Of a stretch of 64,000 nt of DNA, positions 1-10,696 are shown in pieces; position 1 is the first letter of the stretch; the number at the start of each line of letters is the position of its first letter. The translations under genes were made by a program, and so were the position numbers. Source of the DNA: Argentina anserina (taxonomy: Eukaryota > Streptophyta > Magnoliopsida > Rosales > Rosaceae); contig NC_065875.1 of the NCBI RefSeq assembly GCF_933775445.1, positions 8,817,001 to 8,881,000 on the forward strand, read 5' to 3'. Below the pieces are notes generated by a model. It had not been told where the DNA came from. It saw only the letters and a program-made list of their open reading frames with translations, and did no database searches.

Positions 1-216
1 GAATTGGACATATAAAGAGATTTGGACATATAAACCGTGGCAGAGTTTGATTTTTTTTTTCAAGAAGTATGAGTACAGGAAGATCAGCTCCTATTAGTTC
101 TAATGCTGGATTAGTTAATACCGGAGGCAATGTTTGAGATGATGTTGTTCTAATTAAAAAAATTATATTACTTATCTTTTTTCTTAATTAGGAATATATA
201 TTTAAAATAATACTCT
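1..216. other. Left flank of the Athila solo LTR; possible 3' end of an unseen gene
   Basis: This is the only sequence left of the first LTR. A T-run ending in AG at about 48-64 looks like a splice acceptor. It is followed by an open frame from ATG 69 to TGA 137 rich in Ser, Gly and Asn (ends NTGGNV). That could be a last exon, but there is no homology I recognise and the frame is too short to trust. The last five bases (ACTCT, 212-216) pair with ACTGT after 2158 as a probable target-site duplication. Confidence 0.25.
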
Positions 217-2158
217 TGTTAGGTTAATATTAACCTAGTAATGTTTGCCTTATTCTTATTATTTTTTTAATATTTTTGTATATTTATTTATTTCTTATTA
301 CGTTTCCTACTCATGCTATGAAAATATGCAAATGATCGAAAACATGTCAAAAATAGTGGATTTAGCGCACATTATGGATTCGGATGAAAGTTTCAAGCCA
401 AAAAGAGCAAAAGTGGAGATTTCACAAGAAAACAAAAGTTAACACTGGAAAATGCCAGTTAAACTCCGGCGATGTGAAGGTGGTTGCCGGAAATGGTGGT
501 GGTTAAAGTCAATAAGTTAATGATGCATATTGGTGAATTATGAATTGTAAATTTTAATTTACAATTTAAATTCAAAATAGAAGAAGACAAATGAAGGAGA
601 CAATTTCAAGAACAAGATCCACAATTTGTGCTCCATGAATTGGAGATTTAAATTTAAAATAGAAGAAGACAAATGAATGGGATCATTTCAAGAACAAGAT
701 CCACAATTTGTGCTTCCACATTTGTCCACCATATCTAGCCATTCATCCCCTTACATCTCTACCATTCATTTGTGACCTTAAGGCCTTTAAATACCCTAAT
801 TCTTCCCAAATTCGTGCATTCTCCTTCACCACACTAAAACTCCATCAAAACTTCATATTTTCCATAGTTTTAACATAATTTTCTTAGGCCTAAGTCATAG
901 ATATCAAGTTGTGCAAAGAAAAGTGTAAAGTGTCTTGAGTTTTCACCAAAAACTAAAGATCCTTTACACCCTTGATCAATCACAAACTTGTTTCATAGAT
1001 TTGGGTCACTTCACTCTCTTCATCCTCTACTCATACTCTTTCTCAACCCTTGTTCTTTGTTCATAGATTGTGTGGATAAAGTATGGTGTTCATGGAGTTC
1101 TTCTTTTGTTAGAACCCATTAATACCATACTCAGAAGCATTTTCTTTCTTATTACATCTTTGTGGGTAGTAAACCTTTAGAGGTACGGTTTGGTATCATT
1201 TGTACCAAACCCTTGGTAATCTCTTCTCTCTTTACTCGACTTCTCTTTTGATGTATTTCATTTTCAAAGGTTTGTTGTATTTAATGGGTTGTGAGTAGTT
1301 GGATTTGAGGCTACGCTAGCCCTAGCTAAACTCATGTGCTAATGAATTCATTTTACTTGTAATTGATGTTGATGCATGTTGAATCTATGGGCTTCTACAC
1401 TTAAAATGCTTACTAAATGTATTGCTAGTTTTGTCACCTAGAAACATGTTTAGGTAATTAATGAATCGGAACTTGAACTTGATAACTTCTTGAATCCGTG
1501 AGCATGGGTAGCCTTTAGGTGGTGGCTTAGTGTTTCTTACGGGAAATATTAAGTTGCTTGAATTTCTTACCTTGAAATTAATGCTTGTGCCATGAGTGTA
1601 ATTACTCTAAGGGGGTGTTATTGTGGTACATAGCTCACTTGTATTATAAGGTAATATAATTGGGACTAAGGTTTTGTGATTTAATTTGGCTCCAAAAGAC
1701 TTTTTTTAATTGCATAATTAGTTGGTTTCTTGATAGCTTCACCAAAGCACTTGAGGGAAGTTTGTCAAATATGTTATGCATTAATCTTGAGTTACATTTG
1801 TGCATGAGTAAGGCTAGGTGCAATGCCTAAGTCTCTACTAATCTTTTGATTCTATCTTTACATTTACCTTTCCTTGTTGTTTTTGTGCAATAATTAGTTT
1901 GCTTAGCTTAATTCTAAAATCAACCAAGTCGATTCACTACCACTTGTTAATACCATATTCATGATTCTATTCTTGTGAACTTGTAAAAAGTTAGAATGCA
2001 TGTTTTTCTTGCGGAAATCTAGTTAGAGTTGAGTTTCCCTCAATCTTTTGGGTACGATACTCTACACTTTCCCTTACTAAAACTTGACATCCTATACTTT
2101 GGAGTAGGTAGTTTCACACATAAATACACATAATTATACTTAAGTGATTCAACCAACA
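217..2158 (+). mobile_element. Complete solo LTR of an Athila-like Ty3/Gypsy retrotransposon
   Basis: This 1942-bp LTR starts TGTTAGGTTAATATTAACC and ends CAACCAACA. It aligns along its full length with the LTR at 14985-16934. It is flanked by ACTCT (212-216) and ACTGT (2159-2163), a 5-bp target-site duplication with one change. No retroviral interior follows. The next base is the GGP promoter copy, so this is a solo LTR. By eye its last ~300 bp differ from the right LTR by about two substitutions and one 9-bp gap, while the upstream part differs by roughly 3-4%. Confidence 0.85.
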
Positions 2159-2936
2159 ACTGTCTCCAATTTTTAATATAAGTCGTTTTAGGAGTTTGCA
2201 CACAGATTAAGAAACAATTCTAATGACAATTTAACCCATATTTAAGGCTTCATTACTCTTAATTACTACTCATCACTTTATCATTTTTCCCATGTCATTA
2301 TTGTGACTCGGGGATAAATTAGAAAATACTATGGATTTTAAGTTAAAACGACTTATATTAAAAATCGAAAAATAAAATCTAAAACGACCTATATTAAAAA
2401 TCGGAGGGGGTATTTAATTAACGTGTCCAAAACGTGTCTGTGTCTAACAAAAATTTCATTTGGCGTGTCCGCGTATTATATTATGTCTAATATGGACACT
2501 CGTGTCCGTGTCCATGTTTCATAGGTTGGACGAATGGTTTAATATTCTTAAGTTTTAATGTGCATGTCATCCAACCAATCATTTAGAAGTCCTCACTAAG
2601 GTTTTCAATGAAAGTTTTATAGGAATAACAAATCCAAAATTTGGGCCACTGGTCAACAACCCTAAAATTAATTATACCTCTATGCGATTATGGTGTTCTC
2701 TAGTTTTTTTTTTTCATTTTCACTAGTTTCATGAAAATACAGGAATACGGAGGTCAAAAATTCTTAAAACCTGCAGAATGAAAAACGTGTTTACTTTCCG
2801 GCATATGAGTATGACATTCCTTTCTCTTTCCCATTTTCAAAACAGATGGCTTATTAGCATGATCATCCCATCTAACTTGCTAGTCAATCGATCGCTCCCC
2901 CTATATAAAGGACCCCCCAATTTCCTTACGTTTCAC

Positions 2937-2980
<44 letters not shown>

Positions 2981-3117
2981 AGAAAGAAGATACGCACTTC
3001 TACTTGCAGCAAAAGATTCCGAGTACGTAAAGAAAATGTATGGTGGGTACTTCAATGTGTTTGTTGCAGCTTTTGGGGAAGAAGGAGAGAAGTGGGACTT
3101 GTTCAAGGTTGTCGACA
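2159..3117 (+). pseudogene. Duplicated GGP promoter and truncated GGP exon 1
   Basis: Positions 2159-2980 repeat the upstream region of the intact GGP gene (16935-17750), with only about five substitutions in 780 bp by hand count. The copy includes the TATATAAA box (2902-2909) and a (CT)n tract (2941-2979). About 88 bp present in the intact copy (17750-17837) are missing, which removes the start codon. Positions 2980-3117 then match codons of exon 1 (17838-17975), ending at VVD. The copy breaks off at a GTGAG shared with the LTR. Exons 2 and 3 are absent, so it cannot make a working enzyme. An open frame happens to run into it from an ATG at 2778, but that ATG lies upstream of the TATA box. 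Confidence 0.85.
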
Positions 3118-3806
3118 GTGAGCATGGGTAGCCTTTAGGTGGTGGCTTAGTATTTCTTACGGGAACTATTAAGTTGCTTGAATTTCTTATCTTAAACTTA
3201 ATGCTTGTACCATGAGTGTAATTACTCTAAGGGGGTGTTATGCTTGTGGTACATAGCCCACTTGTATTATATGGTAATATAATTGGGACTAAGGTTTTGT
3301 GATTTAATTTGGCTCCAAAAAACTTTGTTAAATTGCATGATTAGTTGGTTTCTTGGTAGCTTCACCAAAGCACTAGGGGGAAGTTTGTCAAAGATGTTAT
3401 GCATTAATCTTGAGTTACATTTATGCATGAGTAAGGCTAGGTTCAATTCCTAAGTCTCTACTCCTCTTTTGATTCTATCTTTACATTTACATTTCCTTGT
3501 TGTTTTTGTGCAATAATTAGTTTGCTTAGCTTAATTCTAAAATCAACCAAGTCTATTCACTACCACTTGTTAATACCATATTCATGATTCTTAGCTTCTA
3601 AAGGGCTAATGTTGTGAACTTGTAAAAAGTTAGAATGCATGTTTTTCTAGTTTTTCTTGCGGAAATCTAGTTAGAGTTGAGTTTCCCCCAATCCTTTGGG
3701 TACGATACTCTACACTTTCCCTTACTAAAACTTGACCTCCTATACTTGGGAGTATGTAGTTTCACACATAAATACACATAATCATACTTAAGTGATTCAA
3801 CTAATA
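3118..3806 (+). mobile_element. Truncated 5' LTR (3' third only) of the Athila-like element
   Basis: Sequence from GTGAGCATGGGTAGCC onward matches 1498-2158 of the left LTR and the equivalent part of the right LTR. It ends at CAACTAATA, a mutated form of the terminal CAACCAACA, directly before the primer-binding site. The first two thirds of this LTR were lost at the fusion with GGP exon 1. It carries its own insertions (near 3593-3612) and more substitutions than the other two copies. Confidence 0.85.
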
Positions 3807-3812
3807 AGGTTT

Positions 3813-3827
3813 TGACGCCGTTGCCGG
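3813..3827 (+). promoter_or_regulatory. Primer-binding site (tRNA-Asp type)
   Basis: TGACGCCGTTGCCGG lies six bases after the end of the truncated 5' LTR. Athila and Tat elements typically use a TGGCGCCGTTGCCGGGG site complementary to tRNA-Asp. Here the third base is changed from G to A. Confidence 0.75.
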
Positions 3828-4491
3828 AAATTGAGGTAAAACTTAATTCCTATTAGGTTTCTAGGAGACTAGAGAACCTTTTTTTTCTAGTTTACTTTTT
3901 GTTTATGTTTAATTTTTGTAAATGTCTTATTTATTTTTGAAGTTAACACAAGTACTTTTGATAAGTGGAATGGTAGTTGTGGTAAGAAGAAAATAAATTG
4001 CATGCATGTTTAAAATGGAAAAGTAATCTTGCCTAATTATTATTTACTTATTACTTGTGCAAGCTCACATTCTAGTTGGTTAAAAATTGTAAATTTAATT
4101 ATAAGGTACTCACTTTCTTTAGAATTAGAGGTTGATTGGAACTTGTAAATTTCAAAATAAATTGGATTTGTGGCTTTATCCATGTACCGTCGAGTTTAAT
4201 CACTCTTCATCGAAAAGTTGAGTGGTAAACAACACCGAAGGATGGAATTCGTCTTCTATTTTACTAAGTGAATCGGATTTGGATTTTTTTTGTAACGTAT
4301 TTGTTTATCGCTCTTCCAAATAGGCGCAGTTTAGTAGAATTATGATGTCTAGGTAAGTGGATAGGGATTTTATCCCAGGCGTTGTGCCGTGTACTAAGTG
4401 GCCTCACCTACCAAAGCCGCGCCTACGCTTACCTGGTCATAATTCGAAAAGAGTTACCGAAAAGAAGAATGTTAAGCTAATTAGTGCATTG

Positions 4492-4612
4492 TTTGGAACT
4501 ACGCCAAACTACTTTGGAACTACGCCAAAACGCACTTTGTTTGGAACTACGCCAAACTTGGATTGAAATTACGCCAATTTCGTTACACTTGAGTTGGAAT
4601 TACGTCAACTTG
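4492..4612 (+). repeat. Degenerate short tandem repeat in the Athila leader
   Basis: About five copies of a TTGGAACTACGCCAAAC-like unit, with variable spacing, precede gag. The units diverge toward the 3' side (GGAATTACGTCAACTTGG). Each unit has TTGG and CCAA ends and can pair with itself or its neighbours. Confidence 0.7.
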
Positions 4613-4817
4613 GAAAATCCTTATCCTTTTTGTTTTTCTCACTACAAGTTTTGATTGGTTTCTAATTTTCTAGAAATTGTTTACAAGTACCTTGGTAAAT
4701 TCTTAAAAAACATACAAAAAAATCTAATTAATTATTGTTGCAATTTTAATTTCTTGTATATATCTTGCATGTTGTTTTATTGCTATTTACTTACTTGATC
4801 TTTAATTTGTTCCTTAG

Positions 4818-5984
4818 GTGTTCATGTCCTTATCTCCTAAGATTGAAAAAGGTTTACAAACGATTCTAGAGCCCATCGATCAAGAGACTCCTATTGGGAT
4901 TGGACAAAAGTTCAAGTCTTCTGCATCTACTAGTTTGTTTAGGGAAGAATCAAGTGATTCAATTGAGAATGTGAAAAGTCCGGAATTAGTGGTTAATGAC
5001 CTAGCTACTTTTGAGAGGTTGTTCAATCGTGACAAAGAGGCACGGAAATTGAATCCTAATGTTGGTCCAAGAATATACAAGATAGTCATGGCGGATGGTG
5101 AACCAAGGGATGAGTTGAGAGAGCAAAGGCATATCCGAGATTGTGCCTTGCCTACACTTTCTACACACTTAAGATGCATAGTGCTTCCTCCATGTGCATC
5201 ATCTTTTGATATCAAGCCTAGTTTTCTTCAAACCTTGCCAACATTCTATGGGTTACCGAACAATGATCCTTATCACCACTTAAGTGAGTTTGAGGATGCA
5301 TGCGCAAATATCAAACTCAATGGGATGACGGAAGAAGCGCTCAAGCTCCGGTTGTTTCCTTGCTCCTTGAAGGAAAAGGCGAAGATGTGGTTGAACAAGC
5401 TCTCATCCAATAGTATTGGTTCATGGGAAGATATGCAAAAGAAGTTTATTATGAAGTACTTACCTCCTCAAAAGGCTAATGCAAGAAGAACCGAGTTGAT
5501 GACCTTTAAGGAGGAGCAAGATGAGCTCTTTCATGAGACGTGGGAGAGATTCAAGGATCTTGAGCTTGGTTGCCCTAATCATGGCCAATCTCAAGATATG
5601 CTTATGAGCCTATTTTATCAAGGCTTGACATCGGAGACTCGAAGGAAGGTTGATAATGCAAGCAATGGTGATTTCATGGACTTAGTGGCGGATGAAGCCC
5701 ATCGAGTATTAGAGAGGCTTTCGGAGCGGTCTCAATTGTGGGATAATAACCCGCAAGTTCGCAAGCCTTCTTCTTCACATTTATCTCTAAGGGAAGCAAC
5801 TCAACCGAAAACCGGTGGCATGTATGAAGTAAATGCATCAAGCTTGGATGTGCATCAAGAGTTTAAGAGGTTAGAAGAAAGTCTTAATAAGAAATTTGAT
5901 ATGCTTTTGAAGCAAGGCAAGCAAGGAGGCCGTGAGAAGGTTAATGAGGTTCAAGGGCCACAAGTGTGTTTAATTTGTGAATGA
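4818..5984 (+). pseudogene. Athila-like gag, N-terminal and capsid part
   Basis: This 388-codon open frame encodes a retrotransposon Gag. It contains the capsid-type Retrotrans_gag region (about residues 145-300), seen in motifs such as LPTFYGL, KLRLFPCSL, MWLN and KFIMKYLPP, with conserved spacing. A lysine-rich, coiled-coil-like tail follows. The frame stops at TGA 5982-5984 inside what would be the C-x2-C-x4-H-x4-C zinc knuckle: CLIC lies before the stop, and the His and last Cys lie just after it. Gag would form the virus-like particle and bind the element RNA. The stop in the knuckle means this copy is not functional. The region before 4818 is leader sequence. Confidence 0.85.
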
Positions 5985-6149
5985 GTGAATCATGACACTC
6001 TATCTTGCCCCTCATGGAGATTGTTTTCCCGAGATCATTGAAGAATGTAAGCAAATGGCATATTCAAGACTGAAGAATACCCTTATTCCAACACTTACAA
6101 TCCCGGATGGAGAAACCACCCTAATTTCTCATGGAGTGGGAACCAAGAC

Positions 6150-7020
6150 ATGAATTGCAACAATCAAGGGAGTGACAATTATGGAGGTGCTAGTGGGAGC
6201 CAAGGCTTCCAAGGAAACAAGGGTGCAACTAATGGAAGTTATGGTGGCAATACTTATCCTAAGCCACCTTATCAAGCAATGCCTCATTTTCAAGCTCCTA
6301 ATACTCAAGTGTCACCTCCTCCTCAAGTGGATGCTCCTAAATCAAGCCTTGAAGAGATGCTTGTCAATGTTTTGGCAAATCAAAATGAGCTTATTCAAAG
6401 TGTTCGAAATGATGTGGCATCCACTACTCAAGGATTGCATAAGCTTGAAGCGCAAATGGGGCAATTGGCTAATGAGATGAGAGAAAGGAAGCAAGGAGAA
6501 TTGTCTTCCATGACCGAGAAGAATCCACAAATCAACCAAGCTAAGGCCATAAGAACTTTGAGAAGGAGGAAGGTATATGAAAATAAGGTTGCTCCTAATG
6601 ATGATGATAAGGAGGTGAATGCACCAAAATAACTTTTGTTGAATCCTAAAGTGTCAAGAGTGCCTCCCGGATTTCAAAAGAAGAACAAGGGCATGGAGGA
6701 TACTTTGGGACATGATGGAGTGATCTTGGGGTATAGTGAGGAGTATTTGAAGAGCTAAGATTGACAATATGGGAGCAAGTGGATCTAAGTCTAGTGTGGA
6801 AGAAATGCAAGAAGAAGCGCCACTTCCCTTTCCACAAGCGGTATACCAAGAGAAGGCTTTAAGTAAGAAAGAGAAGAAGTCCATGGAGTGTTTTGATGTG
6901 TTCAAGAAGGTAGAGGTCAATATTCCTCTTCTTGATGCAATCAAGACCATTCCTACTTATGCTAAATTTCTCGAAGGACTTGTGCACTCACAAGCGGTAA
7001 AAGAGTACATTGAAGAATGA
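6150..7020 (+). pseudogene. Athila-like gag C-terminal part, broken
   Basis: This continues gag beyond the zinc-knuckle stop. The open frame 6150-6632 is rich in Asn, Gly and Gln (residues 1-50), followed by a helical stretch with ANQNELIQSV and LEAQMGQLA that is typical of Athila Gag just before protease. The frame closes at 6632, and a further piece at 6769-7020 (KSMECFDVFKKVEVNIPLL) is typical of the gag-protease linker. It ends at TGA 7018, with a frame change into the protease frame. Several indels are needed to join these pieces, so this is decayed coding sequence rather than separate genes. Confidence 0.75.
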
Positions 7021-8434
7021 TGACAAGGTTTGTTTTAATGAGAGAATTAGTGCCGTGCTTCAAAGGAGGTTACCGCCCAAGCTCAAAGATCCGGGTTCTT
7101 TTACTATTCCTTGCAAGATTGGTGAGAGACCATTTGAGAATGCACTCATGGATTTGGGGGCTAGCATAAATTTGATGTCCTATGGTGTCTACAAATATCT
7201 TGGGTTGAGCGACATCAAGCCTATACAAATTTCTCTCCAACTAGCCGATAGAAGTGTGAGGTATCCAAGAGGAGTTGTGGAAGATGTGTTAGTGCAAGTT
7301 GACGAGTTGGTCATACCGGCCGATTTCGTTATTCTTGACATGAAGGATGTTTACCAAGATGATCTCCCTATTATCTTTGGTAGAGATTTTATGGCCACAT
7401 CGGGGATAAAGATTGATGTGAAATTGGGTTTGCTCACCATGACCGTGTATGACACCACAATTGGGTTCAAGATCTTTGATGAATTAAAGAAGCCCATGAG
7501 GTTGCAAAAAGTTTACTCTATTGAAGTGGAAGACAAGATTGATGATTTGGTGGAGCACACTTTTCATGAGACTTCAACAAATGATGCATTTGAGTTGGCA
7601 CTAGCACACTTTGGGTTGGATTTTTGTGAGGATGAAACATTAGAAGCCGGGGATCACCTTGACACTTATCTTGCTTTGCCTTTGCCCACAAAAGATGATG
7701 GTTACTATTCAAGATATGAGATTTGTGAGGTGCATGTCACTATCAATTATCTCTCAATGAATGTTAATCCTTCGGTTTTGAGTTCGGCCCCTATTGAATT
7801 GAAGCCTCTTCCCGCACATTTGAAGTATGTTTATATTGATGATTCCCGCACCTTGCCCCTCATTATCTCTTCAAGCTTGTCACATGAGCAAGAGACTTTA
7901 CTTCTTGATGTTCTTCGGAGGCATAAGGGTGCTTTTGGATGGAAAATTAGTGACATAAAGGGGTTGAGTCCCACTCTTTGCATGCACCATATTTACATGG
8001 AGGATGAAGCAAAACCAAGAAGGGAAGCTCAAAGAAGATTGAACCCCAACATGTTAGAGGTGGTGAAGAATGAGATTATTAAGCTCCTTGATAATGGAAT
8101 CATCTATTCTATCTCCAATTCCAAATGGGTGTCTCCAATACAAGTGGTGCCTAAGAAAGGAGGAATGACGGTGGTGAAGAATGACAAGGGTGAGATGGTT
8201 CCACAAAGAATTGCAAACACATGGAGGGTTTGTGTCGACTACCACAAGTTGAATGTTGCAACAAGGAAAGATCACTTTCCACTCCCTTTCATTGATCAAA
8301 TGTTGGAAAGGATTGCGGGACAAGCATTCTATTGTTTCCTTGATGGCTATAGTGGATATAATCAAGTCCTAATTGCCCCCGAAGATCAAGAGAAGACAAC
8401 TTTCACATGCCTATATGGAACTTTTGCTTACTGA
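7010..8434 (+). pseudogene. Athila-like pol: protease and N-terminal reverse transcriptase
   Basis: A 474-codon frame. The aspartic protease lies at about residues 20-150, with DLGASINLM as the active-site motif (DLGA rather than DSGA is usual in this lineage) and an IIFGRDF flap-end motif. After a spacer, reverse transcriptase begins around residue 320 (WVSPIQVVPKKGG; WRVCVDYHKLN; FCFLDGYSGYNQ-like). The frame ends at TGA 8432-8434 immediately after GTFAY, where relatives have Arg. A CGA-to-TGA change would explain this. The intact enzyme would process Gag-Pol and copy the RNA; here it is truncated before the catalytic Asp pair. Confidence 0.9.
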
Positions 8435-8437
8435 AGA

Positions 8438-9133
8438 ATGCATTCCGGATTATATAATGCACCCGCCACCTTCCAACGGTGTGTCATGGCCATTCTTGCC
8501 GAGTTGCTTGAGTTTGTAGAAATATTCATGGATGACTTTTTTGTGTATGAGAACTCATTTGAAGAATGTCTTGATCATCTCTCACTTGTCCTTAAGAGGT
8601 GTGAAAAGACGAATCTAGTGCTTAATTGGGAGAAATGTCACCTCATGGTGCAAAAAGGGATTGTTCTTGGCCACAAAATATCATCGAAGGGGATTGAAGT
8701 AGATAAAGCAAAGGTTGAAATCATTGAGAAGTTACCCCCTCCCATGAATGTAAAAGGTGTAAGAAGCTTTCTTGGGCATGCCGGTTTTTACCGAAGGTTT
8801 ATAAAAGCTTTCTCCAAGATAGTGAAGCCTCTTTGTGATCTATTGACCAAGGAGACTCAATTTATATTTGATGAAGCATGTTTGAAGGCATTTGAGAGGA
8901 TAAAGGAGTTTCTCACCAATGCTCCTATTATTTGCTCACCGGATTGGACTCTCCCATTTGAAATTATGTGTGATGCAAGTGATTATGCCTTGGGAGCAGT
9001 GTTGGGACAACGTAAGGAGAAACTCTTGCATGCCATCTACTATGCAAGCAAGACCTTGAATGATTCCCAAGTAAACTATACTAGCACCGAGAAAGAGTTA
9101 TTGTCGATGGTATTTGCCTTAGAAAAGTTCTGA
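8438..9133 (+). pseudogene. Athila-like pol: RT catalytic core and RNase H start
   Basis: This continues directly in frame after the 8432 stop. It holds the NAPATFQRC motif, the FMDD box (catalytic Asp pair, about residue 31), the KCHLMV and GIVLGHKIS segments, the FLGHAGFYRRFI thumb region, and the start of RNase H (MCDASDYALGAVLGQ, with the first catalytic Asp, and TEKELL). It ends at TGA 9131-9133 after LEKF, where family members have Arg, again compatible with CGA to TGA. Confidence 0.9.
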
Positions 9134-9142
9134 AGCTATCTC

Positions 9143-10165
9143 TTGGGGTCTAAAGTAATTATCCACACGGATCATTCCGCAATCAAGTATTTATTGTCTA
9201 AGAGTGATGCCAAGCCAAGACTTTTGAGGTGGATCTTACTTCTTCAAAAGTTTGACATTGAAATTGTCGACAAGCCCGATAGGGTTAACTTGGTAGCAGA
9301 TCATCTCTCTCGACTTACTCATCAAAGTGAAGATAATGGGGTGCCTTTGAATGAGTCATTTCCGGATGAGAGGTTGTTTTCCATTGTTGAGAACAAGCTA
9401 CCATGGTTTGCACATTTGGTTAACTTCTTTGCAAGTGGGGGGAAATGTTTTCCTAAGACATTTGATTTCCATTCAAGAAGGAGACTCATTAAAGAAGCAA
9501 GACACTACTTTTGGGATGATCCATACTTATTTAAGCAATGCAAGGATCAATTAGTGAGGAGATGCATTCCGGAGGAAGAAATACAAAGTGTCTTATCTTT
9601 TTGCCATGATCAAGCTTGTGGCGGTCACCATGGAGGAAGAAAACGGCCCAAAAAGTACTTAATTCTGGGTTTTAATGGCCGTCATTATTTAAAAGATGCA
9701 CATTCTTATGTGAGCTCTTGTGATCGTTGTCAAATGGTAGGCAATATTTCCTCAAGAGACCAAATGCCTTTGAACTATATGCTTGAAGTGGAGATATTTG
9801 ATGTATGGTGCATAGACTTTATGAGACCCTTCCTAAGTTCATATGACTATCTCTATATCCTTGTGGGAGTTGATTATGTAAGTAAATGGGTTGAGGCCGT
9901 GGCCACCAAGGTAAATGACCACAAGGTCGTGCTCAAGTTCCTTAAAGAGCACATCTTCACAAGATTTGGCACACCTAGAGCAATAATTAGTGATGGAGGA
10001 TCCCATTTTATGAACAAGTCATTTGCGGCCTTATTGAAGAAGTATGGGGTTAAGCACAAAGTATCGACACCATACCACCCCCAAACTAATGGCCAAGTTG
10101 AAATATCTAACCGGGAGATAAAGAGCATCCTTGAAAATGTGGTGTCTACAACTAGAAAAGATTGA
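9143..10165 (+). pseudogene. Athila-like pol: RNase H end and integrase core
   Basis: This opens with the rest of RNase H ([14 protein letters not shown]). The integrase follows: the HH-CC zinc-binding region ([12 protein letters not shown] ... CDRCQ) and the DDE core, with DVWCIDFM, a second Asp in IISDGGSHF, and a Glu in the later [13 protein letters not shown] segment. It ends at TGA 10163-10165 after TRKD, where relatives carry Trp, consistent with TGG to TGA. This is a decayed enzyme of the retrotransposon, not a host gene. Confidence 0.9.
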
Positions 10166-10168
10166 GCA

Positions 10169-10696
10169 ATGAAGCTTGATGATGCTCTATGGGCTTACCG
10201 TACCGCATTCAAAACACCTATCAGAATGTCTCTATATCGCCTTGTTTATGAAAAGGCTTGTCATTTACCGGTTGAGTTGGAGCATAAGGCTTATTGGGCA
10301 TTAAAGACCCTCAATTTTGACATAGAAAAGTGTGGTGAGGAGCGGAAGTTAGAGCTTTGTGAGCTAGATGAGCTTCGGATGGATGCCTATGAGAATGCAA
10401 AGATTTATAAAGAGAAAACTAAGGCATTTCACGACCAAAGGATCAAAACCAAGCACTTGGAGGTTGGGAAACTTGTACTTCTTTTCAACTCCAAATTAAA
10501 GTTGTTTCCCGGCAAGCTAAGATCAAGGTGGATTGGGCCATTTGAGCTTGTTGAAGTATGGGGCGGTCACATTGAAGAACTTAAGAGATGGATCTACTTT
10601 TAAGGTTAATGGTCATCGAGTAAAGCCTTATCTAGAGGGTGCACCAAAAGATACTTATGCGGAGGTGAAGTACTTCGAGGACCCTCTCACCATTTG
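10169..10696 (+). pseudogene. Athila-like integrase C-terminal region
   Basis: In frame after the 10163 stop, it carries the [13 protein letters not shown] motif, a [10 protein letters not shown] segment and the GPF box ([11 protein letters not shown]). The open frame ends at 10603. A frameshift near 10583 moves the remaining residues ([14 protein letters not shown] and EDPLTI) into another frame that ends at a TGA near 10694. GMSP-type residues expected in the conserved block read RMSL here, showing missense decay as well. Confidence 0.8.

Noticed and set aside
2778..3131. A 117-codon open frame spanning the GGP copy
   Set aside because: Its ATG is upstream of the TATA box, it passes through a (CT)n tract, and it ends in LTR sequence. 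It is a by-product of the duplication.
4492..4612. CRISPR-like array
   Set aside because: Units are adjacent and degenerate without spacers, and the DNA is a plant retrotransposon leader. No CRISPR array was seen anywhere in the window.
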